64,000 nucleotides of DNA. Source: an uncultured Gammaproteobacteria bacterium. Lineage in GTDB: Bacteria > Pseudomonadota > Gammaproteobacteria > Arenicellales > JAANXG01. The stretch spans positions 66,197-130,196 of the forward strand of contig CAMYNL010000009.1 of the NCBI GenBank assembly GCA_947259705.1, in the 5' to 3' direction. Positions within the stretch are counted from its first letter, which is position 1. Each line of letters begins with the position of its first letter. The position numbers were made by a program, and so were the translations under genes. Positions 52,539 through 59,950 of this stretch are shown one piece after another. The notes below the pieces were generated by a model that saw only the letters and a list, made by a program, of their open reading frames with translations, had not been told where the DNA came from and ran no database searches.

Positions 52539-53084
52539 ATGTCCAGCGCGCCGGATTCTCTGCCCGATGACGTCGAAAGCCTGAAGGCGCTGGTCCGCAC
52601 CCAGGCCCAACAACTGCAGCAAGCGACGGCCCGTATTATCACGCTGCAGGAGCAATTGAACCTGGCCCTGGCCAGGCGCTATGCGGCCAGCAGCGAGAAG
52701 GTTTCCGTGGATCAGATCAAGTTGTTCGATGAGGCCGAGACCGATGCCGCATTGGTCGAGATCTCCGACGCGGAGCTGGATACAGTCGAAGTCGCCGGCC
52801 ATACCCGCAAGAAACGCGGGCGCAAGCCGCTGCCGGACAGCTTGCCCCGTATAGACGTGGTGCACGAGTTGCCGGAATCCGAGCGGGTTTGCCCCCATGA
52901 CGGGTCCCGAAAAGCCATGTCGATTGTTTTTGTTGATATTTTTAGCGAGGTCGGCCATCCTCCGGGTCATGCTTCGACTGGTCCAATTTGTGATCTCGTT
53001 GTTCGCTTCCAGCGTGCGGACTCAGCTGTCGCTGCAGCTGGAGATTGCAGCGCTGCGGCATCAGCTGTCTGTGTACCAGCATGA
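52539..53084 (+). pseudogene. tnpC: IS66 transposase TnpC, N-terminal fragment
   Basis: Begins with the IS66 leucine-zipper-like region (L-K-A-L-V-R-T-Q-A-Q-Q-L-Q-Q-A) and continues through R-R-Y-A-A-S-S-E-K-V and K-R-G-R-K-P-L-P to P-E-S-E-R-V-C-P-H-D-G, where homology stops at about 52907. The frame then runs into unrelated sequence and ends at 53084. The catalytic DDE domain is absent, so it is a pseudogene. Confidence 0.85.
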
Positions 53085-53298
53085 GCAGCGCCGGCCGCAC
53101 ATTACCTGGGCCGATCGGCTACTTTAGTCCATCGTGGCGCGGCTATGGTCGGATTGGCAGGGCGCCCTGTATTTCGTGCAGCCACGGACGGTGACGCTTT
53201 GGCAGAAGCGGCGTTTTCGTGACTATTGGCGGTCGTCGGCGCAGCTTCGTGCGCGTCGTGGGCAGCTAAGATTACCCGGCAGAAAGCGGTTCTGTTAA
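52969..53298 (+). pseudogene. Fragment of an IS3/integrase-type transposase with internal stop
   Basis: The N-terminus M-L-R-L-V-Q-F-V-I-S-L-F-A and L-Q-L-E-I-A-A-L-R-H-Q-L-S-V-Y matches integrase-core transposases that start with a membrane-like helix and an R-H-Q-L block. A TAG at 53125-53127 interrupts the frame after A-D-R-L-L, but in-frame similarity continues (L-W-S-D-W-Q-G-A-L) to a second stop at 53298. The catalytic core is absent. Together with the IS66 remnant it marks the left border of the respiratory module. The 200 bp that follow contain no gene. Confidence 0.72.
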
Positions 53299-53499
53299 AT
53301 TTCCTACTGTAACGCTAGGTTGAAGGCGTCGCGGAGGGCCTGTAGCGTAGCGCAAGCGGATTGGAGAGGGGGCTGGCGAGCATGACCATTTGAAAGCAGT
53401 TGCGCTCTGCTGTGTCATCTGTGCCTGCGGCGGCTTGCTGTGGTACCCATCAAGGGTACGGTCAGCTCTCCGGACAAAACAGCAAATAGGAGATGATTA

Positions 53500-54000
53500 A
53501 TGAACAATAAAGCGACGGGGACAGTGGTAGCGCTCCAGATCTTGATCGCGGTAATCCTCCTGGCCGTTGGCACGATGATCCCCGATGGGGTTACCCGGGC
53601 TCAAGAACCTGCGCCTCTCAAAGCGGTTCCCGCCGAGTATGCCGACAAGCAGATGCCAGAGGGGTGGTGGACCGATCCCAAGATCATCAAGGAAGGCGAG
53701 GAAATTTACATGGGGCGGAAGTACGGGGAGAATGTCCCCGAAGACAAGCGGGTCTTCTGCGTCGTCTGCCACGGGCCGGATGGCAAACCGGCATTGGAAG
53801 GCGTTCCGGGACTGGACAAGGCGGATCGAATGAACCGGTTGAGTGACGGCTACTGGTTCTGGAGGATCGCGGAGGGAGTGCCCGACACCCTCATGCTTGC
53901 CTGGAAGGACAAATTGTCCGAGGAGGACATATGGAAGGTGATAGCCTTTGAGCATCAGTTCTCGCATGGTGGAAAGGCCGAGGAACATAAGCATCCTTAG
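53500..54000 (+). CDS. Mono-haem cytochrome c, exported
   Basis: A 166-residue cytochrome c with an N-terminal membrane/signal helix (V-A-L-Q-I-L-I-A-V-I-L-L-A-V-G) and one haem site, C87-V-V-C-H91, followed by a class I-like helix ending L-S-E-E-D-I-W-K-V-I-A-F. A candidate axial Met lies in D-T-L-M-L-A-W. It is likely an electron donor or acceptor in the periplasm. It is the first gene of the respiratory module; its ATG follows AGGAGATG, a good ribosome site. A 140-bp gap with a hairpin separates it from the bd-like gene. Confidence 0.88.
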   Translation: MNNKATGTVVALQILIAVILLAVGTMIPDGVTRAQEPAPLKAVPAEYADKQMPEGWWTDPKIIKEGEEIYMGRKYGENVPEDKRVFCVVCHGPDGKPALEGVPGLDKADRMNRLSDGYWFWRIAEGVPDTLMLAWKDKLSEEDIWKVIAFEHQFSHGGKAEEHKHP

Positions 54001-54053
54001 ATAAGGCGGCGTGCGGCAGGGGTCAGCTGTCACCGAAATAGAGCCACTTTTTT

Positions 54054-54075
54054 TCACGCGAATGGAGCCGCGTGA
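54054..54075 (+). repeat. Inverted repeat between cytochrome c and bd-like genes
   Basis: TCACGCG-aatggagc-CGCGTGA: 7-bp perfect stem with an 8-nt loop, preceded by a run of seven T on the plus strand. On the minus strand the stem would be followed by A-rich sequence. It may terminate or process the upstream transcript or be a regulator site. Confidence 0.4.
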
Positions 54076-54140
54076 GGGAGCTGTAGAAAGAGTCACACAA
54101 GTCGAAATTCGCGCTACATGAATCCGGGGGGGATCAAGGG

Positions 54141-56552
54141 GTGATTTTCCGCAAAGGCATACTGAAGGGGAAAGACTTGCCCGCCAGTCATCGGCAAACG
54201 GGCAGAATGTCAGCGATCATCGCTATCCTACCGAGTGTAACCCTGATCCTTCTAGCTGCTTCTCCGGCCTTTGCTCAAGGAGAGGCAAACCCTTCCGCGG
54301 TCGATTACCGGGATGTCCCTTATATCGGTAGCCGGAATCTGGTCTGGATCTCTGCCCAACTCCATCTTCTTTTTGGCGGGTTTGTTCTAGGGGTGCCGGT
54401 CTTCGCCTGGATCTGCCACGTCATCGGTGTGTGGGCAAAGGAAGAGCGGTATGTCCGGCTGGCCAGGGACTTCATTAATCTGGTCGTGGCCGCTTTTGAA
54501 ATGACTGCGCTGCTGGGGGCCGCCCTTCTCGTTTTCCTGGTTGCCCTCTATCCCAAGGTCATGGATTACTTGACGGGGATCTTTTGGCCCACCTACTACG
54601 TGTACGTGGTGCTGCTCGGTGTATCCATGATCATCCTCTACCTGTACTGGTCGGGGTTTGAGAAGCTGCGAAATCGCCCGGGTTTGCACCTGTTCTACGG
54701 TTTCCTGCTCAACCTCATCGCGGTCTTGGTCATGTTCGTACCCAATTCCTGGGCCACATTCCAAACCAGCCCGGTGGTTCTGTCAGCGGATATGGACGCT
54801 TGGACGAAGACCTGGGCCGCAATGAATAACCCGACCTGGCATCCGGTGAATATCCACCGTTTTATCGCCAATATCGTCCTCGGCGGATTTCTCGTCGGCG
54901 CCTATGGCGCCGTCCGTTACCTGGGTGCCAAGACACAGCAGGAGCGGGAACATTACGACTGGATGGGGTACGTCGGAAACTTTATCGGGATTTTCGGACT
55001 CCTTACGCTTCCGTTCGCCGGGTATTGGTTGACCCGGGAAATCTATATCTACAACCAGCAGATGGGAATCACCTTGATGGGGGGATTTCTGTCCTGGTTG
55101 TTCATCATTCAGGCTGTTCTGATCGGCGTCCTTTTCCTGGCAAGCAATTACTACTTCTGGTTGGGGCTGGCATATCGAACGGAAGGGGCCGTGCGGTACA
55201 GGACGCCCATGATGGTGATGCTCACGGTGCTCTTGGTCTGCTTCGTGATTTGGCTGACGCCCCACAGCCTGGTTGCGAGCATCGAAGAGGCGCGTGCGAT
55301 GGGCGGCGCGCATCATCCTGTCCTGGGTGTCTTGGGGGTGATGTCGGCCAAGATGACCGCCGTGAACGTGATGATCCTGATTTCCTTTGTAAGCTTTCTC
55401 ATGTACTGGCGTGCGGGGAAGAAGCCGACGGTGGCATGGGCGAAGGTGGCCGACATATTTATTGTCTTGCTTTTCGCGGTGGTCATCGTCGGCGTGATCG
55501 TAGTTGGGGTCTGGGGCTACTTTGTTCCGGCCATCGTCAGGATCAATCAGTTCTCCGTCTGGCAGGTTCTGGCGGTGCTATTTGTCCTGATTGTGGTCAC
55601 TCTGACGGTGGGATTCATGCTCAAGGGCGCGAAAGAAACATCCACGATGACATGGGGCAGGATGCCGGTGAGGGCGCAGCTTGCCCTGATCGTCAGTGCG
55701 GTAACGATTGTCTTCACGATGGCCTTGATGGGATATGCCCGCTCGGCTGCCCGTGTCCACTGGCATATCTATGGGGTATTGGAGGACACCTCCCCGCATG
55801 CGTTTTCCCCGGCCCTGGGCCACGCGGGCGCCATGGCTGCGCTGTCCACGCTTCTCTTTTTCGCCTTGGTGGCCTTTCTCCTTTGGATTGTTATCCGCGT
55901 TTTACGCCACTTTGCCTTCTCTACCCAGTACTTCTTTCTGGCGCCTTTCATCCACTGGGTTGTGTCCCTTCCCGAAAAGCCGACTGAACCGGCCGCCGAG
56001 CAGGTACCGGCCGGCGCAGCGGCGGCGAAGCAGACTAATCCTCTTTGGAAGGCCTTAGGAACGGTGTGCGGACTCCTGATCTTTTTTACCTGGATGTCCT
56101 ATGCGGTTCCGCAGTTGGTCTCTCTTCCGCCCAAGAAGGTGGCATTCGATCCAATGCAGGTAAACACGACGGCAGATCTAGTCGAGGCGGGGCAGAAGCT
56201 TTTCTTTAGCAAGGCCCAATGCGCACTCTGCCATACCATTGAACAGACCGAGCACCCACGCGCGCCTGTTATGCAAGGGCTTGGGGCCAAACGCACGCGG
56301 GAATATATCTACGAGTCCATGGTCCGGCCGGAAGCAGTTATCTACAAGCAGTACGGTGTGGAAGGACCGGCAAAATTCTATGCCGCTCAAATGCCGGTCA
56401 TCAATAAACCCCCTGTCGGTCTCTCGGAAGCCGAGATGTTGGCCGTCGTCGCGTTTGTTCAGAGCTTGGGTGGCGAAGTCACGGTAGAGCCCGAGGAAAT
56501 CAAAGCGCTTGCACCGGCAACCGTTCCGGAGAAGGTCGGCGATGGAAATTGA
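54141..56552 (+). CDS. Cytochrome bd-like oxidase subunit with fused C-terminal cytochrome c domain
   Basis: An 803-residue membrane protein. It has a signal-like first helix ending in A-S-P-A-F-A-Q, then about 12-14 helices resembling CydA subunit I (Q-L-H-L-L-F-G-G-F-V-L-G near residue 72, W-H-P-V-N-I-H-R-F near 233, W-L-T-R-E-I-Y-I-Y near 295). A long extra membrane region follows, and finally a periplasmic class I haem-c domain with C694-A-L-C-H698. Ordinary CydA is about 450-530 residues and has no haem c; no cydB lies nearby. Similar bd-like proteins occur in Nitrospira (from memory). The GTG at 54141 is used; an ATG at 54207 just before the signal helix is a strong alternative. Confidence 0.78.
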   Translation: MIFRKGILKGKDLPASHRQTGRMSAIIAILPSVTLILLAASPAFAQGEANPSAVDYRDVPYIGSRNLVWISAQLHLLFGGFVLGVPVFAWICHVIGVWAKEERYVRLARDFINLVVAAFEMTALLGAALLVFLVALYPKVMDYLTGIFWPTYYVYVVLLGVSMIILYLYWSGFEKLRNRPGLHLFYGFLLNLIAVLVMFVPNSWATFQTSPVVLSADMDAWTKTWAAMNNPTWHPVNIHRFIANIVLGGFLVGAYGAVRYLGAKTQQEREHYDWMGYVGNFIGIFGLLTLPFAGYWLTREIYIYNQQMGITLMGGFLSWLFIIQAVLIGVLFLASNYYFWLGLAYRTEGAVRYRTPMMVMLTVLLVCFVIWLTPHSLVASIEEARAMGGAHHPVLGVLGVMSAKMTAVNVMILISFVSFLMYWRAGKKPTVAWAKVADIFIVLLFAVVIVGVIVVGVWGYFVPAIVRINQFSVWQVLAVLFVLIVVTLTVGFMLKGAKETSTMTWGRMPVRAQLALIVSAVTIVFTMALMGYARSAARVHWHIYGVLEDTSPHAFSPALGHAGAMAALSTLLFFALVAFLLWIVIRVLRHFAFSTQYFFLAPFIHWVVSLPEKPTEPAAEQVPAGAAAAKQTNPLWKALGTVCGLLIFFTWMSYAVPQLVSLPPKKVAFDPMQVNTTADLVEAGQKLFFSKAQCALCHTIEQTEHPRAPVMQGLGAKRTREYIYESMVRPEAVIYKQYGVEGPAKFYAAQMPVINKPPVGLSEAEMLAVVAFVQSLGGEVTVEPEEIKALAPATVPEKVGDGN

Positions 56553-58011
56553 ATCCATCAAACCCTTCTTGGCAGTGGCCGTGACTTTTCTTGGGGCGAT
56601 AGTCGTCGCGCTAACCCCCAGGTGGCCCAACATCCGGGATGGGAGTTCCTTGGTGACGGCGGCCCTGATGCTTGTCATTACTCTGTCAATGATACCCGCT
56701 GTTCTTGACGGAAATACGCTTCGCTATACGCTCTGGTCTCTAAGTATTCCTTCTAGTCTCTCGATCGCGTTTCGGGTCGATGCTATGGGGCTCCTATTTG
56801 CTGTCCATGCCGCTTTAATGTGGATCGTGATCGCCCCTTATTCCATCGGTTACATGCGCACCCTCAATGAGCAAGCGCAGACCCGCTACAGTCTTTGTAT
56901 TGCGCTTGTCATGGCGGCCACCATGGGGGTGTCTTTTGCCGACAACCTGCTGACTCTGTACATCTTCTATGAGGCGGCCAGCTTATTCGTTTATCCCATG
57001 GTGGTGCATTACGGAAACAACGACGCGTGGGCGAAAGGGAACACGTATGTCTTTTATGTCTTTGCAGTGGGGAAATTCTACTTGCTCGCATGCTTGTTGG
57101 CCTACGGGCTTTCGGGCACCTTGGATTTCAGCCCACAGGGGTTTTTCCCTCCCGATGTAGACGCAACCCTGCTCATCGTCGCCTTTATTCTCTTTTTGGT
57201 CGGTATCACCAAGGCGGTGATAGTACCTTTTCATGCCTGGCTGCCACCTGCCATGTTCGGTCCCGTGCCAACGATCACCATTCACCACGTTGGCGGTGTC
57301 GGAGTAGGCGCTTTCGTTGTATTGCGTACAGCCTATTTCATGTTCGGAGCGGATACGCTAAAAGAGCTCAATCTGGGGCTGCCGCTAATGGTCGCCGCAT
57401 CCATTACGATCGTCGTGGCTTCTGTCATAGCGATGACCAAGGATGACCTGAAGGCCAGGCTGATCTATTCCACAATAGGCCAGATTTCCTACACCCTATT
57501 CGGGGCGGCATTGTTAGCGCCGGCTGGTTTAACAGGCGGGCTCCTGCAGATAGTTACTCATGCCTTTGGCAAGACGACGCTGTTCTTTTGTGTAGGCGCG
57601 ATCATTGTGGCATCGGGCAAGACGAAGGTGAGTGAATTAAACGGTATCGGAAGAAAGATGCCGTTCACAATGGCGGCCTTCGCCATAGGCGCCTTTTCCG
57701 TAATCGGCTTTCCACCCTTCACAGGCTTCACCAGCAAGTGGTATTTGTTCTTGGGCGCGGCTGAGGCAGAGCAATACTACGCAGTTGGAGTCCTCGCCGT
57801 AAGCTCGATCCTGAGCGCGTTCTATTTGCTGCCAATCGTGTATGCCGCGTTCTTCAAGGACTTGCCGCCGGGCGAGAACGGTGAAAGACGGGAAGCCCCA
57901 GCCATTATGTTAGTACCGTTGTTACTAACCGCCGTAGGAACAATGCTCTTATTCTTCGTGCCATCGCTATTCATTGATCTGGCAGACATCGTTATGGGAG
58001 AAGTGGGATGA
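56542..58011 (+). CDS. NuoL/NuoM/MrpD-type ion-translocating subunit 1
   Basis: Polytopic antiporter-like subunit of 489 residues with about 14 helices. Key proton-path residues are present: Glu144 in TM5 (F-Y-E-A-A-S-L-F-V-Y), Lys224 in TM7 (G-I-T-K-A-V-I-V-P-F-H-A-W-L-P), a His pair in T-I-H-H-V-G-G-V-G-V-G, and the D-D-L-K-A-R-L-I-Y-S-T-I-G-Q loop. It is not complex I itself, as no other nuo gene is nearby. The ATG overlaps the bd-like stop by 11 bp, and its own stop overlaps the next small gene. It probably couples electron flow in the bd-like/cytochrome complex to ion pumping. Confidence 0.88.
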   Translation: MEIESIKPFLAVAVTFLGAIVVALTPRWPNIRDGSSLVTAALMLVITLSMIPAVLDGNTLRYTLWSLSIPSSLSIAFRVDAMGLLFAVHAALMWIVIAPYSIGYMRTLNEQAQTRYSLCIALVMAATMGVSFADNLLTLYIFYEAASLFVYPMVVHYGNNDAWAKGNTYVFYVFAVGKFYLLACLLAYGLSGTLDFSPQGFFPPDVDATLLIVAFILFLVGITKAVIVPFHAWLPPAMFGPVPTITIHHVGGVGVGAFVVLRTAYFMFGADTLKELNLGLPLMVAASITIVVASVIAMTKDDLKARLIYSTIGQISYTLFGAALLAPAGLTGGLLQIVTHAFGKTTLFFCVGAIIVASGKTKVSELNGIGRKMPFTMAAFAIGAFSVIGFPPFTGFTSKWYLFLGAAEAEQYYAVGVLAVSSILSAFYLLPIVYAAFFKDLPPGENGERREAPAIMLVPLLLTAVGTMLLFFVPSLFIDLADIVMGEVG

Positions 58012-58133
58012 ACGAAGAAAGAGAAGACACAACAGAACTCAGACATGAGCCTGAACCTGGATATGAAAGAATTTTTTACATCGCTTTTTTAATCGCTGTC
58101 TTATACCTTTGCATCATTTTCATCTTGGGATAA
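58008..58133 (+). CDS. 41-residue single-helix membrane protein
   Basis: A small frame whose ATG overlaps the preceding stop (ATGA). It has a charged N-terminal half rich in Glu (M-N-E-E-R-E-D-T-T-E) and one membrane helix (I-F-Y-I-A-F-L-I-A-V-L-Y-L), stopping at TAA 58131-58133. The next gene's ribosome site, AGAGGAG, starts within that stop. I do not recognise a family. Translational coupling inside the antiporter-like block suggests a tiny structural subunit. Distinctly A/T-rich. Confidence 0.6.
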   Translation: MNEEREDTTELRHEPEPGYERIFYIAFLIAVLYLCIIFILG

Positions 58134-58145
58134 GAGGAGATTGAA

Positions 58146-58391
58146 ATGAAAGAAGGACATTTGTTTGATAAACGAAAAAATGTAAAAAGATTTTTGCTGG
58201 GCTTTTACCTATTTCTTGTATTGCTCATTGTCGTGGATCTTATTATCCCGAAACACCCATTTTTTCCATGGGAGGCGTACCCCTTCTTCTATGCGGCATA
58301 TGGATTTGTCGCCTATGTGAGTATCGTTTTCGGCTCACATTTTATCCTACGCAAATTTCTGAAAAGAAAAGAGGATTACTACGCTGATTAA
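58146..58391 (+). CDS. Small two- or three-helix membrane protein (81 residues)
   Basis: Begins with a basic stretch (K-R-K-N-V-K-R), then a first helix (L-L-G-F-Y-L-F-L-V-L-L-I-V-V-D), a loop H-P-F-F-P-W-E, a second hydrophobic region (F-F-Y-A-A-Y-G-F-V-A-Y-V-S-I-V-F-G) and a charged tail. The ATG has AGAGGAG eight bases upstream. The family is unknown to me; size and position between two antiporter-like subunits recall the small Mrp or NuoK-like partners, but no MnhC/F/G motif was identified. It overlaps the next gene. Confidence 0.7.
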   Translation: MKEGHLFDKRKNVKRFLLGFYLFLVLLIVVDLIIPKHPFFPWEAYPFFYAAYGFVAYVSIVFGSHFILRKFLKRKEDYYAD

Positions 58392-59949
58392 CATCGTTCA
58401 CCCAGCGGCCATATTAATCATCGGAGCCATCGTCATCCCCTTTCTCAAGGGGAGGATCAAGGCCGCCTATATGTTACTGCTGCCTGTCATTGCCTTCATT
58501 GTCGTTGCTGGTATTCCTGAGGGCGCCCACTGGACGGTCGATTTCATGAATTACGACCTTGTCTTCGGCAGGGTTGACCGGCTCAGTAGGGCCTTTGGGT
58601 ATATGTTCACGATTGCAACCTTCATAGGGATCCTTTTTGCCCTTCATCTGAAAGAAGAGGATGGGCAACATGTGGCGGCCTTGCTTTCTGCTGGAAGCGC
58701 TTTAGGTGCGGTCTTTGCGGGAGATCTTCTGTCTCTCTTCGTTTTCCTTGAGATACTGATGCTTGCTTCAACGTACCTTATCTGGGCGCGAAGAACACAG
58801 GCATCTTATACAGCAGGATTGAGATATCTATTGGTGCATCTCTTTGGAGGTCTTTGCCTTCTCATAGGTATCGTCATCCATGTACATCAGACGGGTTCTA
58901 TCGAGTTTGGATTCATAGGATTAGATGGATTGGGTTCCTATCTCATATTGGTTGGTTTTGGCATCAATTGCGCCTTTCCTGTCCTCCATGCATGGCTTCC
59001 TGACGCGTATCCTGAATCAACGATTACAGGCACGGTATTTTTGGGCGTATTCACCACCAAGGTCGCAGTCTATTGCCTTGCAAGATCATTTCCAGGCACG
59101 GAGGTCCTGATATGGGTTGGAGCGGCTATGACGGTATTCCCGATCTTTTATGCCGCTATTGAAAATGACCTAAGGAGAGTACTCAGCTATAGCATTGTTA
59201 ATCAGGTCGGATTCATGGTCGTTGGCATCGGCATAGGAACATCCCTGGCCTTGAATGGTGCCGTTGGCCATGCCTTTAACAATGTATTCTTTAAGGCCCT
59301 CCTTTTTATGTCTATGGGCGCTGTGATGCATCAGACAGGAAAGAGCAAGGCCACGGATTTGGGAGGGTTATACAGGACCATGCCGCTGACGACTATATTT
59401 TGCATCATAGGCGCCGCATCGATCTCTGGCTTCCCTCTGTTTAGCGGTTTTGTTAGCAAATCAATGATATTGGGTGCATCCACCCAGGATGGGATGGGTA
59501 TCCTATGGCTTATTTTGGTGTTTGCCACGGCAGGTGTTCTCCACCATGCAGGCATCAAGATTCCCTATCATGCATTCTTTGCCCACGACTCCGGCATAAG
59601 GACAAAGGAGCCTCCGCTCAATATGCTCCTTGCCATGGGAATTGCTGCCTTCTTATGCGTATTTATAGGCATATATCCTGGCGCCCTTTATTACATCCTT
59701 CCCAATCCTGTAGATTTTCAGCCATACACGGCAACCCATGTTGTGGATACGTTCCAGTTGCTGTCGTTCGCAGGGTTAGCTTTCTGTCTCCTTATATTGG
59801 CTGGGTTACATCCAGTGGAATGGAGGGTCATCCTTCTGGACACGGATTGGTTCTACAGAAAGGGAAGTAAGCTGTTCGTCCGGCTCGCCAACCGTCTTGT
59901 TGGAACTGATCGAACTGATCAGAAGGTGGTTAAAGGCGGTGGAAACTAA
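58384..59949 (+). CDS. NuoM/MrpD-type ion-translocating subunit 2
   Basis: Second antiporter-like subunit, about 520 residues. No ATG exists at the family-like N-terminus (N-I-V-H-P-A-A-I-L-I-I-G-A); a CTG at 58384 or ATT at 58387, with GAGG about 10 bases upstream, is the likely start, whereas the first ATG (58471) would remove the first helix. TM5 Glu is present (F-L-E-I-L-M-L-A-S). TM7 reads G-F-G-I-N-C-A-F-P-V-L-H-A-W-L-P, with Asn at the position of the usual pumping Lys. The Lys of TM8 (F-T-T-K-V-A-V-Y) and the D-L-R-R-V-L-S-Y-S loop are kept. A/T-rich compared with subunit 1, suggesting a different origin. Confidence 0.83.
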   Translation: MINIVHPAAILIIGAIVIPFLKGRIKAAYMLLLPVIAFIVVAGIPEGAHWTVDFMNYDLVFGRVDRLSRAFGYMFTIATFIGILFALHLKEEDGQHVAALLSAGSALGAVFAGDLLSLFVFLEILMLASTYLIWARRTQASYTAGLRYLLVHLFGGLCLLIGIVIHVHQTGSIEFGFIGLDGLGSYLILVGFGINCAFPVLHAWLPDAYPESTITGTVFLGVFTTKVAVYCLARSFPGTEVLIWVGAAMTVFPIFYAAIENDLRRVLSYSIVNQVGFMVVGIGIGTSLALNGAVGHAFNNVFFKALLFMSMGAVMHQTGKSKATDLGGLYRTMPLTTIFCIIGAASISGFPLFSGFVSKSMILGASTQDGMGILWLILVFATAGVLHHAGIKIPYHAFFAHDSGIRTKEPPLNMLLAMGIAAFLCVFIGIYPGALYYILPNPVDFQPYTATHVVDTFQLLSFAGLAFCLLILAGLHPVEWRVILLDTDWFYRKGSKLFVRLANRLVGTDRTDQKVVKGGGN

Positions 59950-59950
59950 G

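Larger units (their letters stand above)
51705..52907 (+). mobile_element. IS66-family element, right part lost
   Basis: The left end starts with GTAAGCGCCATTTAGACC, as expected for IS66-type terminal repeats (GTAAGC...). The standard tnpA-tnpB-tnpC order follows, but tnpC breaks off at about 52907 and the right terminal repeat is missing. It cannot transpose on its own. A second, unrelated transposase fragment begins within about 60 bp. Confidence 0.8.

Noticed and set aside
54001-54140. Possible operon break and terminator after the first cytochrome c
   Set aside because: The 7-bp hairpin is not followed by a T tract on the plus strand, so I did not split the module at this point.
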